Positions 17,336 to 26,323 of a DNA stretch of 64,000 nt are shown piece by piece (position 1 is the first letter of the stretch; the number at the start of each line of letters is the position of its first letter). This stretch comes from Gracilibacillus alcaliphilus. Lineage in GTDB: Bacteria; Bacillota; Bacilli; Bacillales; Amphibacillaceae. Made by a program: the position numbers and the translations under genes. The DNA lies in contig NZ_JAFBFA010000031.1 of assembly GCF_016909015.1 (NCBI RefSeq), positions 4,872 to 68,871 of the forward strand, written 5' to 3'. The notes beneath the pieces were generated by a model. It saw only the letters and a program-made list of their open reading frames with translations, was not told the DNA's origin and did no database searches.

Positions 17336-18250
17336 TTAACGATAACCGGTAGCATCTGCTTGCTTGCCAGCATCCTGCACTTCTACGGCATAACGCCAAC
17401 AATCAGGCTGAGAACCATCTAGATCAGTGAAACCATAGATTTGTGCAAGCTTTCCGCTTGACAGAGATTGACCGTTCCAACATGAGACTTCGGGATCTCC
17501 AGCAAGGGCTGCAACAGCTCGCCCCACATAACGTGGCGTTTCCGAGATGACGAAATGAGGTTCCTTCTCAGTAGCGTCATGCCAGTTTTCTTCTTTGACA
17601 CCATAATGATCGAGCATGATTTCGGATCGCATCCAGCCTGGGGTTAAGGAGACAGCTGTGCAATGATGCTGTTCTAATTCGTGAGCGAGCCCTTCTGCTA
17701 TACGGATGACTGAGCTTTTAGCTAGATCATAAAACATTGATGAGCGATAGTTCTCATTATTATACTCTTTTGTGCCATCGGTCATTTCTATGACAAGTCC
17801 ACCCTCGTTTTTGATGAGCAAAGGTAATGCGTAATGGCTCGTAATCAAATGAGTATCAATCGCTAAACGAAGCATTCTTAAGCCATTTTCAAGCGAATGC
17901 TCCCATACTCTCGTATTCCACCAGTCAACAAGATATTCACCTCCCCAAATATCATTTACAAGTATATCTAACCTTCCATGTTCTTTCTCAATTCTTTCAA
18001 TTAAGGACTGTACTTGTTCATGAATAAGATGGTCAACTTGAACAGCAATTCCGATTCCACCTAAGTTATTTACTAGATCAGCTGTTTCTTCAATAGTTTC
18101 ATGGCGCCCGTATTCAGAAATCTCGTGTCGTGTCGTACGCCCAGTGATATAGACAGTAGCTCCTGCGGCACCTAACTCCATAGCAATACCACGGCCGGCT
18201 CCTCTTGTTCCACCAGCTACCAAAGCTACTTTTCCCTTTAAAGATTTCAT
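17336..18250 (-). CDS. Short-chain dehydrogenase/reductase
   Basis: A 304-residue SDR oxidoreductase. The cofactor motif GGTRGAGRGIA (about 13-23) replaces the usual TGxxxGxG with an arginine-containing loop suggestive of NADP(H). The classical YxxxK is seen as YDLAKSSVIR (about 190), preceded by a serine-rich region. The length, beyond the usual 250, matches a subset annotated as SDR family oxidoreductases of unknown substrate. It is divergent from an HTH/WYL regulator fragment with a palindrome between, a common pairing that suggests local control now lost or altered. Confidence 0.8.
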   Translation of the reverse strand: MKSLKGKVALVAGGTRGAGRGIAMELGAAGATVYITGRTTRHEISEYGRHETIEETADLVNNLGGIGIAVQVDHLIHEQVQSLIERIEKEHGRLDILVNDIWGGEYLVDWWNTRVWEHSLENGLRMLRLAIDTHLITSHYALPLLIKNEGGLVIEMTDGTKEYNNENYRSSMFYDLAKSSVIRIAEGLAHELEQHHCTAVSLTPGWMRSEIMLDHYGVKEENWHDATEKEPHFVISETPRYVGRAVAALAGDPEVSCWNGQSLSSGKLAQIYGFTDLDGSQPDCWRYAVEVQDAGKQADATGYR

Positions 18251-18296
18251 TTTTATCTACCTCCCATTTGTAATATCTATAGTATAATCTATAATG

Positions 18297-18313
18297 ATGA
18301 CACCTTATGTCAT
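18297..18313. promoter_or_regulatory. Palindromic operator candidate in a divergent promoter region
   Basis: ATGACA-N5-TGTCAT lies midway between the SDR gene and the divergent regulator gene, where an operator of that regulator is expected. Confidence 0.45.
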
Positions 18314-18351
18314 ATTAAGCCTATTAAAATATTTTTGTTAGGTGGTTATCC

Positions 18352-18852
18352 ATGCGGGCAGACAGACTTATTAGCATAATATTGTTGTTACAAAATAACG
18401 AAAAATTAACAACCAAAGCATTGGCGAATGAATTGGAAGTGACCGAACGTACCATTCATCGGGACATGGAAGCCTTGAGCAGAACAGGAATTCCAGTTTT
18501 CGCAAAGCGTGGAAAAAATGGAGGCTGGTCTTTACTGGAAGGCTATCGAACAAATATAACAGGTTTAAAAGATAATGAAATTAAGTCTTTGTTTATTTCA
18601 CCATCACCCCGGTTACTAAATGACCTAGGTTTAACAACCGATTGGAATAAAGCACGTCAAAAACTTATTGCTTCTATTCCACGTTTCTTGCAGAAAAATG
18701 CCAATGTTGTTTGGAATCGAATTCATGTTGATACGAGTACATGGAGACAGTCAACTGAAAAGATTGAGTTTTTTAAAATTCTACAACAAGCAATTTGGAG
18801 TGAAAGAAAACTACAAATGAAATATAAACGGGCAGGGTCGTTCATCCTATAA
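18352..18852 (+). pseudogene. Truncated YafY/DeoR-type HTH (WYL family) regulator
   Basis: The 166 residues present begin with a typical winged HTH (MRADRLISIILLLQNNEKL; TTKALANELEVTERTIHRD, about 1-60) followed by the inter-domain region of WYL regulators. The frame stops at the start of the WYL domain (after KLQMKYKRAG), whereas intact members have about 300 residues and a ligand-sensing WYL domain plus C-terminal part. The following sequence does not continue the domain in any frame that I can recognise. It may still bind DNA. It faces away from the SDR gene it probably regulated. Confidence 0.75.
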
Positions 18853-18935
18853 CTTTAAGACAAAATATTTATGATATGGCAAGAGCTTTAGTGAATTTTT
18901 ATGAGCAAGATAATTTTTAGTTGATATTGAAATAG

Positions 18936-19109
18936 ATGTACACTGATCCATACCCAAGATTTCTAGGAAAGTATTTAGAATGCTGTGATGAGATCCTAAA
19001 AGTTCCTGCTTTGTTCAACAATCTGAACCGTATTCTGAACAAAGTTAAAAAGCACACATTTGATTATTTGTTCCAAAACTCGTCCTTTTCTGAACACGCT
19101 CCTTTTTAA
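18936..19109 (+). other. Short unrecognised ORF in the decayed segment
   Basis: A 57-codon frame starting MYTDPYPRFLGKYLECCDE. It has no ribosome site worth noting and I do not recognise it. It is likely a remnant of a deleted gene. The surrounding gap 18853-19501 otherwise holds the recombinase fragment and the right inverted repeat. Confidence 0.2.
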
Positions 19110-19230
19110 TTCATAAGGGGCGTTTTTTACCGTTTGTAATGTGACAAAACTCCGTCCATCAATCTATGTTCATTAACTATATATTTAACATCTTATGTTT
19201 CAATGAAATCAAAGGGAAAATGAGGAAAGA

Positions 19231-19350
19231 GTGATTTTGGTGTTAATTGGATATGCACGTGTATCAACAGGATTACAATTAACGCAACATGGTTGTACAA
19301 AAATTTTCCACGATAAAATAAGTGGAACAAAAAAACAACGTCCCGGATAG
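19231..19350 (+). pseudogene. Serine recombinase (resolvase) N-terminal remnant
   Basis: Thirty-nine codons from a GTG start with a GAGGAAAG ribosome site. The N-terminal resolvase motif IGYARVSTG is followed almost directly by TQHGCTKIFHDKISGTKKQR. Relative to intact Tn3-type resolvases about nine residues are missing in frame between these blocks, and the protein ends soon after. The catalytic serine (in RVST) is present, but the catalytic and DNA-binding domains are lost, so it is inactive. Confidence 0.8.
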
Positions 19351-19501
19351 AAAAACTTGGCTTATCGCCAAGTCTTTATGGCGAAAGCCTTCGTTTTACT
19401 TATACTATAATCCATATATTTTTATACTCCCTTTCCTAGGGTGCAAAAAAACTGCCACAAAATGCAACATGTACATTTTGCAACAGCCCCTCTTATCTAT
19501 C

Positions 19502-21268
19502 TTATTCCTCGATAAATAATGGTAAGAATTCCTGTGTAGCCACATCTACTAAACCTAAATCAGATAAACGGATCTCCGGAATAACGGTTAAGGTTAGCGA
19601 AGAAAATGCCATAGCTGGCGAGCGTCGTCCTACTTGTACTCCCATCTCCTTAGCCACTTCACAGAACTGGTCAACCTTTACAGCAAGGCTCTCAATTGGT
19701 TCTGGAGACATAAGTCCGGCAAGCGGTAATTCGATTTGGGCACGCACCTCACCATTTTCAACAAGGCATAACCCGCCGCCAATCGCTTGCACTTGTTTCA
19801 CAGCAGCCAGCATATCAGCTGCATTGGTGCCTGCAACGACTAAGTTATGACTGTCATGTGCCACTGTGGTGGCATAGGCTCCATTGCGCAAGCCTGAATT
19901 TTTTAAGACGCCAACAAAAGGTTTGCTGTTTTGTCCGTGTCTTCCTATCACTGTTACAAACACATAATCTGCTGGCAGGGAGGCAATGACACCGTCCTGT
20001 ACGGTTAATTCGAGCTCACCCTTTGCCGTTGTACCGTTCTTGCGCATCTCCATGGTTTGCAGCTTTACCTTGCCAGAGCCAGCCGGTGCTGTAATCACAA
20101 AATCTTGCTCGGTTAAGTCTGGGATATTAACTGTATTTCTCAATATAGGTGCCACATCACTGGAGATTTCTTCCTTCAGTATACCATTACACACTTGCTG
20201 TTTACCGGCCACAAATACATCTTGCACATCCATGGCCTCCAATGAACCAACTAAAGAGAAGTCTGCCCGGAAACCTGCGGCAATCGCCCCGCGGTCACGC
20301 AAACCATAGCGAACGGCTCCATTTAGAGAGGCATAACGAATGGCCAGTGGAGCTGGAATGCCTTCTTCAATACAGCGGCGTACCACGCGGTTCATTTGTC
20401 CGTTTTTCAACATATCACTCGGTTCAACATCATCCGTACACATAGCAATATTGCTGACATGAGGAACCTCTCTCCAAGCCTCTGTCGCAATATCAGCAAA
20501 CTGGCTGATACTGGACTCCCGAATATAGATCAGCATGCCGGCACGTAATTTTTCTAAGATTTCATCAGCTGAACGGCTCTCATGATCTGTATCTACACCA
20601 GCAGCCAGATAAGCAGCCAAATCAGATCCATATACCCTTGGCAGATGCCCCTCATTTCTTACACCTGCATTCAGGCCTTTCTGGACGATCCCTGCCATTC
20701 TCGGACTTTGATTAATCACACCGACATAATCCATCAATTCTGCAATCCCAACCACATTTGGCAGTTTCAGCATCGCTTCCACATCTTCTGGATGAAATTC
20801 CGCTCCTGCCGTTTCCATTCCCGGCACTGCTGGTACACAAGATGGAATTGTTGTAAGGATTTCTACCGGCAAGTCTTTGCTGGCATCAATCATATATTGG
20901 ACACCTTCTGCCCCCATCACATTTCCGATTTCATGCGGATCAATTACCGCTACAGTGGTACCGTGACGAAGTACTGCCCGTGCAAACATATCAGGGGTAA
21001 TCATCGTGCTCTCGATATGTACATGACAATCAATCAGTCCTGGGATGGCATATCTGCCGCTTCCTTCTATTTCTTCTTTTCCTGTTATAGAAAAAGCAGG
21101 TTTGCCGTCTCGATAAGCGGCTACCGCTGCAAAGCGATCCTCTTTTACCCCGATATCTGCCTGATAGATTTCTGCGGTGAAGACATTGACGAGCTGGACA
21201 TTACGAATAACCAGATCCATCGGCTCGTCGCCTCTGGCAGCCGCTACAATATGTTTCCTTTCATACAT
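19502..21268 (-). CDS. adeC: Adenine deaminase
   Basis: A 588-residue amidohydrolase converting adenine to hypoxanthine and ammonia. The metal motif GLIDCHVHIEST (about 75-86) is typical; other signatures are DPHEIGNVMG, EGHLPRVYG and the C-terminal VAHDSHNLVVAGTN block. Length agrees with B. subtilis AdeC (577). It lies 19 bases after the purine permease gene and is probably cotranscribed from the PurR-type promoter upstream of it. Together they form an adenine salvage unit next to purA. Confidence 0.96.
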   Translation of the reverse strand: MYERKHIVAAARGDEPMDLVIRNVQLVNVFTAEIYQADIGVKEDRFAAVAAYRDGKPAFSITGKEEIEGSGRYAIPGLIDCHVHIESTMITPDMFARAVLRHGTTVAVIDPHEIGNVMGAEGVQYMIDASKDLPVEILTTIPSCVPAVPGMETAGAEFHPEDVEAMLKLPNVVGIAELMDYVGVINQSPRMAGIVQKGLNAGVRNEGHLPRVYGSDLAAYLAAGVDTDHESRSADEILEKLRAGMLIYIRESSISQFADIATEAWREVPHVSNIAMCTDDVEPSDMLKNGQMNRVVRRCIEEGIPAPLAIRYASLNGAVRYGLRDRGAIAAGFRADFSLVGSLEAMDVQDVFVAGKQQVCNGILKEEISSDVAPILRNTVNIPDLTEQDFVITAPAGSGKVKLQTMEMRKNGTTAKGELELTVQDGVIASLPADYVFVTVIGRHGQNSKPFVGVLKNSGLRNGAYATTVAHDSHNLVVAGTNAADMLAAVKQVQAIGGGLCLVENGEVRAQIELPLAGLMSPEPIESLAVKVDQFCEVAKEMGVQVGRRSPAMAFSSLTLTVIPEIRLSDLGLVDVATQEFLPLFIEE

Positions 21269-21287
21269 GCTAACTCCTCCTCTTTGC

Positions 21288-22601
21288 TTAGTGTGCTAAT
21301 GAAACGAAATAAAGAATGAGCGGAATAATGACAATATATAATCCCCAGTGGAAGTCTTTGTGTCTTCCTGAAAACAATTTTACCAGTACATAAATAATAA
21401 TCCCAGCTGCAATCCCATTACCAAAGTTAAACGTAAAGATGGTAATAACGATGGTCATAAATGCGGGCAATGATTCTGTCACATCACCGAAATTAATATT
21501 CTTCACGGCAGATAACATCGTTAATCCAACCAAAATTAAGGCCGGTGCCGTTGCTTCTGTCGGAATAATAAAAATAAGTGGTGTAATAAACAGGGTTAAT
21601 AGAAACAAGAAACCTGTTGTGACAGAGGTTAAGCCTGTTCGGCCGCCGGTCTCTACTCCTGCTGCTGATTCCACGTATGTCGACATAACCGGCACCGAGA
21701 ACAGTGACCCCAATACCGTACCACCCGCATCGACAATAAACGGCTTATCGATTTGCGGTAAGTTTCCGTTCTTATCCAGCATATTCCCTTTGCTCGCTAC
21801 CCCTAGCATCGTTCCTAAGGTGGAAAAGAAATCTGGAATAAAGAAAGCTAATAAAAATGGAAAATAGGAAATCTTCAATGCCTCTTTGATATCTAATTCA
21901 AAGGCAACTGGTGCCACACTTTCCGGCAGAGAAAAGATTTTGTCCGGTAACGTGGTCACTCCCATTGGAATACCGATAATCGTGACCAGAATAATTCCAA
22001 TCAGCAAGTGTCCGCGCACATTTCTTGCTAATAACACACTCATAATCAGAAATCCCACCAACGCCAGAATCGCATTAGGTGAACCGATATCACCTAATTG
22101 TAAGGAGTTCGATTCTTCACTGGCAACGACAAGACCCGCATTTCGAAAACCAATCAACGCAATAAATAAACCTACACCCGCCCCAATCGACAGCTTAATA
22201 GCCGGCGGCATTAATTTAACAATAATCTGACGCAGTCCTAAGATCGTAAATATGACAAATGCTATCCCTGAAATAAATACCATCCCCATGCCAACCTGCC
22301 AAGGAATCCCTTCAGAAACGGATAGGGTAATGGCAAGGAAGCCAACTGAACCAAGCCCTGGCGCAAGGGCAAATGGCCGGTTGCTATATAGCCCCATGAT
22401 AATGGTAATTATACCTGTCATCAAAATAACAGCTACTGTGACAGGACCTAATGGCATACCTGCTTCTTCCAGCATATTTGGAACAACGATCAATGCATAC
22501 AGCATCGTCATAAAGGTTGTTAATCCTGCAATTAGCTCAGTCCTTACGTTGGTCTGATTCGATTGCAGCCGAAATAATCTTTCTGTTACTTTATCCTTCA
22601 T
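21288..22601 (-). CDS. NCS2/AzgA-family purine permease
   Basis: About 437 residues with 12 or more predicted membrane segments. The N-terminal ELIAGLTTFMTMLYAL is the signature of the AzgA branch (hypoxanthine/guanine/adenine importers such as PbuG and PbuO). The ATG at 22601 is chosen because an AGCGAGG ribosome site precedes it; an upstream GTG lacks one. Co-location with adenine deaminase and a PurR-type operator suggests adenine as a main substrate, which is inference. Confidence 0.92.
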   Translation of the reverse strand: MKDKVTERLFRLQSNQTNVRTELIAGLTTFMTMLYALIVVPNMLEEAGMPLGPVTVAVILMTGIITIIMGLYSNRPFALAPGLGSVGFLAITLSVSEGIPWQVGMGMVFISGIAFVIFTILGLRQIIVKLMPPAIKLSIGAGVGLFIALIGFRNAGLVVASEESNSLQLGDIGSPNAILALVGFLIMSVLLARNVRGHLLIGIILVTIIGIPMGVTTLPDKIFSLPESVAPVAFELDIKEALKISYFPFLLAFFIPDFFSTLGTMLGVASKGNMLDKNGNLPQIDKPFIVDAGGTVLGSLFSVPVMSTYVESAAGVETGGRTGLTSVTTGFLFLLTLFITPLIFIIPTEATAPALILVGLTMLSAVKNINFGDVTESLPAFMTIVITIFTFNFGNGIAAGIIIYVLVKLFSGRHKDFHWGLYIVIIPLILYFVSLAH

Positions 22602-22625
22602 TGTTTTAACCTCGCTCACACGTTA

Positions 22626-22702
22626 AAATACGAACGTTCTACCATAAAAATAGAAAATTGTTCGAATTTGATTATATTACCCCGACCTTTAAAAAAAGTC
22701 AA
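22626..22702 (-). promoter_or_regulatory. PurR-type operator and promoter of the permease-adeC unit
   Basis: Inverted AWWWNCGAACNNT-like elements: AAATACGAACGTT (22626-22638) and ATTGTTCGAATTT (22657-22669), separated by 18 bases, match the B. subtilis PurBox layout. Just upstream on the minus strand TTGACT (22697-22702) and TAATAT (22674-22679) have 17-base spacing. Confidence 0.7.
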
Positions 22703-22850
22703 GAACAGAAATTGACAAATTTCCCACCTTGCAGGGTTATTCCCTAAGGATATTGCTTTTAGCTGTTGAATATATGGATGGGACTGCCTCTGTAGTTTCT
22801 TTTTTCAGATTGTTTTATCATTCAGCGGAGAACTTATCGATGATGGCATC

Positions 22851-22880
22851 AAAAAAAGAATAACTAATCCTTAGTTATTC
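22851..22880 (-). terminator. Orphan intrinsic terminator
   Basis: A perfect 10-base-pair stem GAATAACTAA / TTAGTTATTC with a 3-base loop, followed on the minus strand by seven Ts. No minus-strand gene lies upstream before purA, which has its own terminator, so its target transcript is unknown. The remainder of the gap 22602-23029 holds the two promoters listed. Confidence 0.65.
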
Positions 22881-22958
22881 GAGTATTCGTTATAAATTAT
22901 GCTAAGTCCCTCCACATTTTTTGAACAACCGCTGCAAATCCCAAATTAAAAACTAACT

Positions 22959-22987
22959 TTGTCAAACAGAAACGATTATTATATAAT
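22959..22987 (+). promoter_or_regulatory. SigA-type promoter of the small membrane protein
   Basis: TTGTCA (22959-22964) and TATAAT (22982-22987) with 17-base spacing, 43 bases before the gene start. Confidence 0.7.
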
Positions 22988-23029
22988 GGAAAACAATCCA
23001 AATTGACACTTAAAAAAGGTGGAGATATA

Positions 23030-23305
23030 TTGAAGAATTTCTTTACTAGTCTATCCGTAATCAGTATCATCCTTGTCTGTTTGATGATGATGTACTCTTC
23101 CCAAGATTGGAACAATGGCTTATTTGCCTACCTGTTTGACATCAGTATGTATGCACCTCTTTTTATAAGTGTAATAGGAATGATCAGTGCTTGTTTCCTT
23201 TCCGAAGGAGGGACTCGGAAAGCTCTCGTTACTGTAAATAGCTTGCTGTTTATCATTGTTGGCCTGCTTTATTTGGTCGCTTCGATTGGGTTCCTCGAGC
23301 CTTAA
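23030..23305 (+). CDS. Small membrane protein, function unknown
   Basis: About 91 residues with three hydrophobic segments (near 4-22, 36-56 and 64-86). The TTG start at 23030 is preceded by GGTGGAG at proper spacing and a good promoter. It is head-on to replication and stands alone between purA and the permease. I do not recognise a family. Confidence 0.6.
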   Translation: MKNFFTSLSVISIILVCLMMMYSSQDWNNGLFAYLFDISMYAPLFISVIGMISACFLSEGGTRKALVTVNSLLFIIVGLLYLVASIGFLEP

Positions 23306-23391
23306 TACATAGCTGGTATTTTTTAAGAAACTTTATTAAACAGTGGTATCAGAATAAAAGTTGTTTTTATCCTGTTCCATTTTATACGGCC

Positions 23392-23425
23392 AAAAACCGC
23401 CCTTTCCATCAAGGAAAGGGCGGTT
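23392..23425 (-). terminator. Terminator of purA
   Basis: A 13-base-pair GC-rich stem AACCGCCCTTTCC / GGAAAGGGCGGTT followed on the minus strand by TTTTT, eight bases after the purA stop. It may also serve the small plus-strand gene. Confidence 0.88.
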
Positions 23426-23433
23426 GATTCAAA

Positions 23434-24723
23434 TTAGTTACTATATACACTGCGAACAACATTTGTTTGTGAGCGGTCAGGTCCAACGGAGAAGATCGAT
23501 AATGGAATACCTGTCAATTGAGAAATACGCTCTAAATAATGGCGTGCATTGTCAGGCAGCTCATGCAAGCTCTTTACCCCGGTAATATCTTCTGTCCAGC
23601 CTGGCAGTTCTTCATATACTGGCTCACATTCTGCCAATGCCTTTAAACTGGCTGGGAATTCTTCAATAATTTCCCCTCTATACTTATAAGCGGTACAGAT
23701 CTTTAATGTTTCGATACCTGTTAATACATCAATAGAGTTTAGAGATAGATCGGTAATACCACTTACACGACGGGCATGACGCACAACCACACTGTCAAAC
23801 CAGCCAACACGACGCGGACGGCCTGTTGTGGTGCCATATTCTCGGCCCACCTCACGAATTTGATCACCAATCTCATCATGCAGTTCCGTTGGGAATGGGC
23901 CATCACCAACACGTGTCGTATATGCCTTTGATACACCAACAACATGGTCAATCTTAGAAGGCCCTACACCAGAACCAATTGTTACCCCGCCTGCAATTGG
24001 GTTTGAAGACGTAACGAATGGATATGTTCCTTGGTCAATATCCAGCATAACCCCTTGCGCACCTTCAAACAGCACACGACGGCCTGCATCTAATGCATCA
24101 TTTAAGACAACAGATGTATCAACAACATATTGCTTTAACTGCTGACCGTACTCATAGTATTCTTCTAAGATGTCCTCTACCTCAATACGGTCTGTTTCAT
24201 ATACTTTTTCAAATAAACGATTTTTCTCTTCAAGGTTGCTTTCCAGCTTCTCACGAAAGGCATCCTTATCTAGTAAATCAGCGATACGAATACCGACACG
24301 AGCGGCTTTATCCATATAGGCTGGACCAATCCCTTTACCAGTTGTACCGATTTTATTTACACCTTTAGATTCTTCTTGTAAAAGGTCTAATTTCAGGTGA
24401 TAAGGAAGAATAACATGGGCGCGGTTACTGATGCGCAAGTTATCTGTGTTTACTTCGCGATCATGTAAATACTTGATTTCCTCTACCATGGCTTTTGGAT
24501 CAATCACCATCCCATTCCCCAATACACATACTTTTTCTTTAAAAAAGATTCCCGAAGGTATGAGATGTAACTTATATGTAATACCATCAAATTTAATTGT
24601 ATGACCTGCATTGTTACCACCTTGGTAACGTGCTACTACTTCTGCATTTTGTGAAAGAAAGTCTGTAATTTTGCCTTTCCCTTCGTCTCCCCATTGTGTT
24701 CCAACAACGACTACTGAAGACAT
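23434..24723 (-). CDS. purA: Adenylosuccinate synthetase
   Basis: A 429-residue GTP-dependent enzyme joining IMP and aspartate, the first step from IMP to AMP. The N-terminal GTQWGDEGKGK P-loop (about 8-18) and GNNAGHT (about 38-44) are diagnostic. The ATG at 24723 follows GGAGG by 8 bases and gives the B. subtilis length (430). It has its own promoter with a PurR-type operator. Position between the replisome genes and the wal cluster is conserved in Bacillus. Confidence 0.98.
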   Translation of the reverse strand: MSSVVVVGTQWGDEGKGKITDFLSQNAEVVARYQGGNNAGHTIKFDGITYKLHLIPSGIFFKEKVCVLGNGMVIDPKAMVEEIKYLHDREVNTDNLRISNRAHVILPYHLKLDLLQEESKGVNKIGTTGKGIGPAYMDKAARVGIRIADLLDKDAFREKLESNLEEKNRLFEKVYETDRIEVEDILEEYYEYGQQLKQYVVDTSVVLNDALDAGRRVLFEGAQGVMLDIDQGTYPFVTSSNPIAGGVTIGSGVGPSKIDHVVGVSKAYTTRVGDGPFPTELHDEIGDQIREVGREYGTTTGRPRRVGWFDSVVVRHARRVSGITDLSLNSIDVLTGIETLKICTAYKYRGEIIEEFPASLKALAECEPVYEELPGWTEDITGVKSLHELPDNARHYLERISQLTGIPLSIFSVGPDRSQTNVVRSVYSN

Positions 24724-24765
24724 AAACGGCACCTCCGCCTTATTTATTTATTTCATTCCGAACTA

Positions 24766-24842
24766 ATTTTATCAATCTTGTGCAATAATGTCAATTTAAT
24801 TACGAACATTATTAACAAAAGGACTGATTATCGTTCGTAAAA
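24766..24842 (-). promoter_or_regulatory. purA promoter with PurR-type operator
   Basis: TTGACA (24789-24794) and TAAAAT (24766-24771) are 17 bases apart on the minus strand. Upstream are inverted elements AATTACGAACATT (24798-24810) and ATCGTTCGTAAAA (24830-24842), 19 bases apart, matching the PurBox arrangement. Confidence 0.75.
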
Positions 24843-24875
24843 ATAGCTATTATACCAGGATAAGGAATCCTACTC

Positions 24876-26237
24876 CTATCCTGGCGGTATATCACCATCT
24901 TGATAACGGTGATCAAGATCGACGAATTTATTATACTCCTTTACAAAGGCCAGTTCCACAGTACCTACTGGACCATTACGCTGTTTGGCAATAATAATTT
25001 CAATAATGTTCTGTTTCTCTGATTCTTGATCATAATAATCATCACGATACAAGAAGCCTACGATGTCGGCATCCTGCTCGATACTTCCCGACTCACGCAA
25101 GTCGGACATCATCGGACGTTTATCCTGTCTGGATTCCACCCCCCGTGACAGCTGTGACAAGGCGATAAGGGGCACTTCCAGCTCTCTGGCCAAACCTTTG
25201 AGGGAACGAGAGATCTCTGATACTTCTTGTTGACGGTTATCGGTAGTACCTAGACTTCCCTGAATCAATTGCAGGTAATCAATCAAGATCATGCCCAGTC
25301 CGTGTTCTTGTTTTAAACGACGGCATTTAGAGCGGATTTCACTGACACGAATCCCCGGGGTATCGTCAATATAGATACCGGCATTCGATAGACTTCCCAT
25401 CGCCATCGATAATCTGCTCCAGTCTTCTTCTTCCAGCGATCCGGTCCGCAAGCGCTGGGCATCGATATTTCCTTCGGCACAAAGCATCCTGGATACTAAC
25501 TGATCAGCCCCCATCTCCAAACTAAAAATAGCAACATTTTCATTCGTTTTGATGGCAACGTTTTGAGCAATATTTAAGGCAAAGGCTGTCTTCCCTACAG
25601 AAGGACGGGCAGCCACAATAATCAAATCATTGCGCTGAAAACCGGAAGTAATCCGGTCTAAATCGCGAAAGCCAGAGGCAATACCTGTTACTTCCCCGCT
25701 GTTCTTGTGCAATTGATCGATTTTGTCATACACTTCAATTAATACATCCTTAATATTCTTAAAAGCAGAGGCATTCTTGCGGTTTGATACTTCTAAGATC
25801 CTTTTCTCCGATTCGTTGAGTACCTCTGCCACTTCATCCTCTTTGTCATAACTGTCCGTCACAATATCGGTCGCTGTCCGTATCAGCCTTCGGAGGATCG
25901 ATTTCTCTTCTACAATCCGGCAATAATACGTAATATTAGCAGCTGTCGGTACAGCATTGGCTAAATCACTTAAATAGGACACACCGCCTACATCATCTAA
26001 TTGCTGGCGGTTAGCCAATGTGGTCGTCGTTGTTACGATATCAATCGGCTCTGACTTATCGGCCAGTTCCAGCATGACACGAAAAATAATTTGGTGGCTG
26101 GCACGATAGAAATCTTCTGGCACTAACAACTCAGAGGCACTGGAGATAGCCTCAGGCTCTAAGAAAATAGCACCCAGTACGGCTTGTTCTGCCTCCATAT
26201 TATGTGGCGGCTGCCGCCCTTGCACCATATCTGTCAT
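24876..26237 (-). CDS. dnaC: Replicative DNA helicase (DnaB type; DnaC of Bacillus)
   Basis: A hexameric 5'-3' helicase of about 453 residues that unwinds DNA at the fork. The N-terminal domain begins PPHNMEAEQAVLGAIFLEPEA. The RecA-like domain has Walker A ARPSVGKTAFALN (about 205-217) and Walker B LILIDYLQL-like GMILIDYLQLIQG. The ATG at 26237 is preferred because AAAGGGG is 8-9 bases upstream. It lies downstream of rplI with a hairpin between. Confidence 0.97.
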   Translation of the reverse strand: MTDMVQGRQPPHNMEAEQAVLGAIFLEPEAISSASELLVPEDFYRASHQIIFRVMLELADKSEPIDIVTTTTTLANRQQLDDVGGVSYLSDLANAVPTAANITYYCRIVEEKSILRRLIRTATDIVTDSYDKEDEVAEVLNESEKRILEVSNRKNASAFKNIKDVLIEVYDKIDQLHKNSGEVTGIASGFRDLDRITSGFQRNDLIIVAARPSVGKTAFALNIAQNVAIKTNENVAIFSLEMGADQLVSRMLCAEGNIDAQRLRTGSLEEEDWSRLSMAMGSLSNAGIYIDDTPGIRVSEIRSKCRRLKQEHGLGMILIDYLQLIQGSLGTTDNRQQEVSEISRSLKGLARELEVPLIALSQLSRGVESRQDKRPMMSDLRESGSIEQDADIVGFLYRDDYYDQESEKQNIIEIIIAKQRNGPVGTVELAFVKEYNKFVDLDHRYQDGDIPPG

Positions 26238-26265
26238 CACATACACACCCCTTTAGAAAAGCGAC

Positions 26266-26291
26266 AACAAGCGCCGGTATTGGCGCTTGTT
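26266..26291 (-). terminator. Hairpin between rplI and dnaC, weak terminator or processing site
   Basis: A 10-base-pair stem AACAAGCGCC / GGCGCTTGTT with a 6-base loop. The following minus-strand sequence GTCGCTTTTC is a poor U-tract, so it may only attenuate dnaC expression. Confidence 0.45.
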
Positions 26292-26323
26292 ACTCGATGA
26301 TTTCTTTGGTTCACCACTGATTA

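Larger units (their letters stand above)
17096..19492. mobile_element. Decayed mobile segment bounded by inverted repeats
   Basis: The ends read GAGGCTGTTGCACAATG (17096-17112) and, inverted, GAGGGGCTGTTGCAAAATG (19474-19492). Between them lie an intact SDR gene, a truncated HTH/WYL regulator, unrecognised remnants and a serine-recombinase fragment. The ends are reminiscent of IS6-type termini (CTGTTGCAAA) but no transposase is present. The segment separates the wal/M23 region from the purine genes. Confidence 0.5.

Noticed and set aside
20582..21319. A 245-codon plus-strand open frame opposite adeC
   Set aside because: It lies entirely antisense to a full-length, well-conserved adenine deaminase, has low-complexity cysteine/histidine-rich content and no ribosome site.
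22670..22850. Purine riboswitch before the permease gene
   Set aside because: The conserved loop sequences of the purine aptamer are absent on the minus strand; a PurR-type operator explains purine control.
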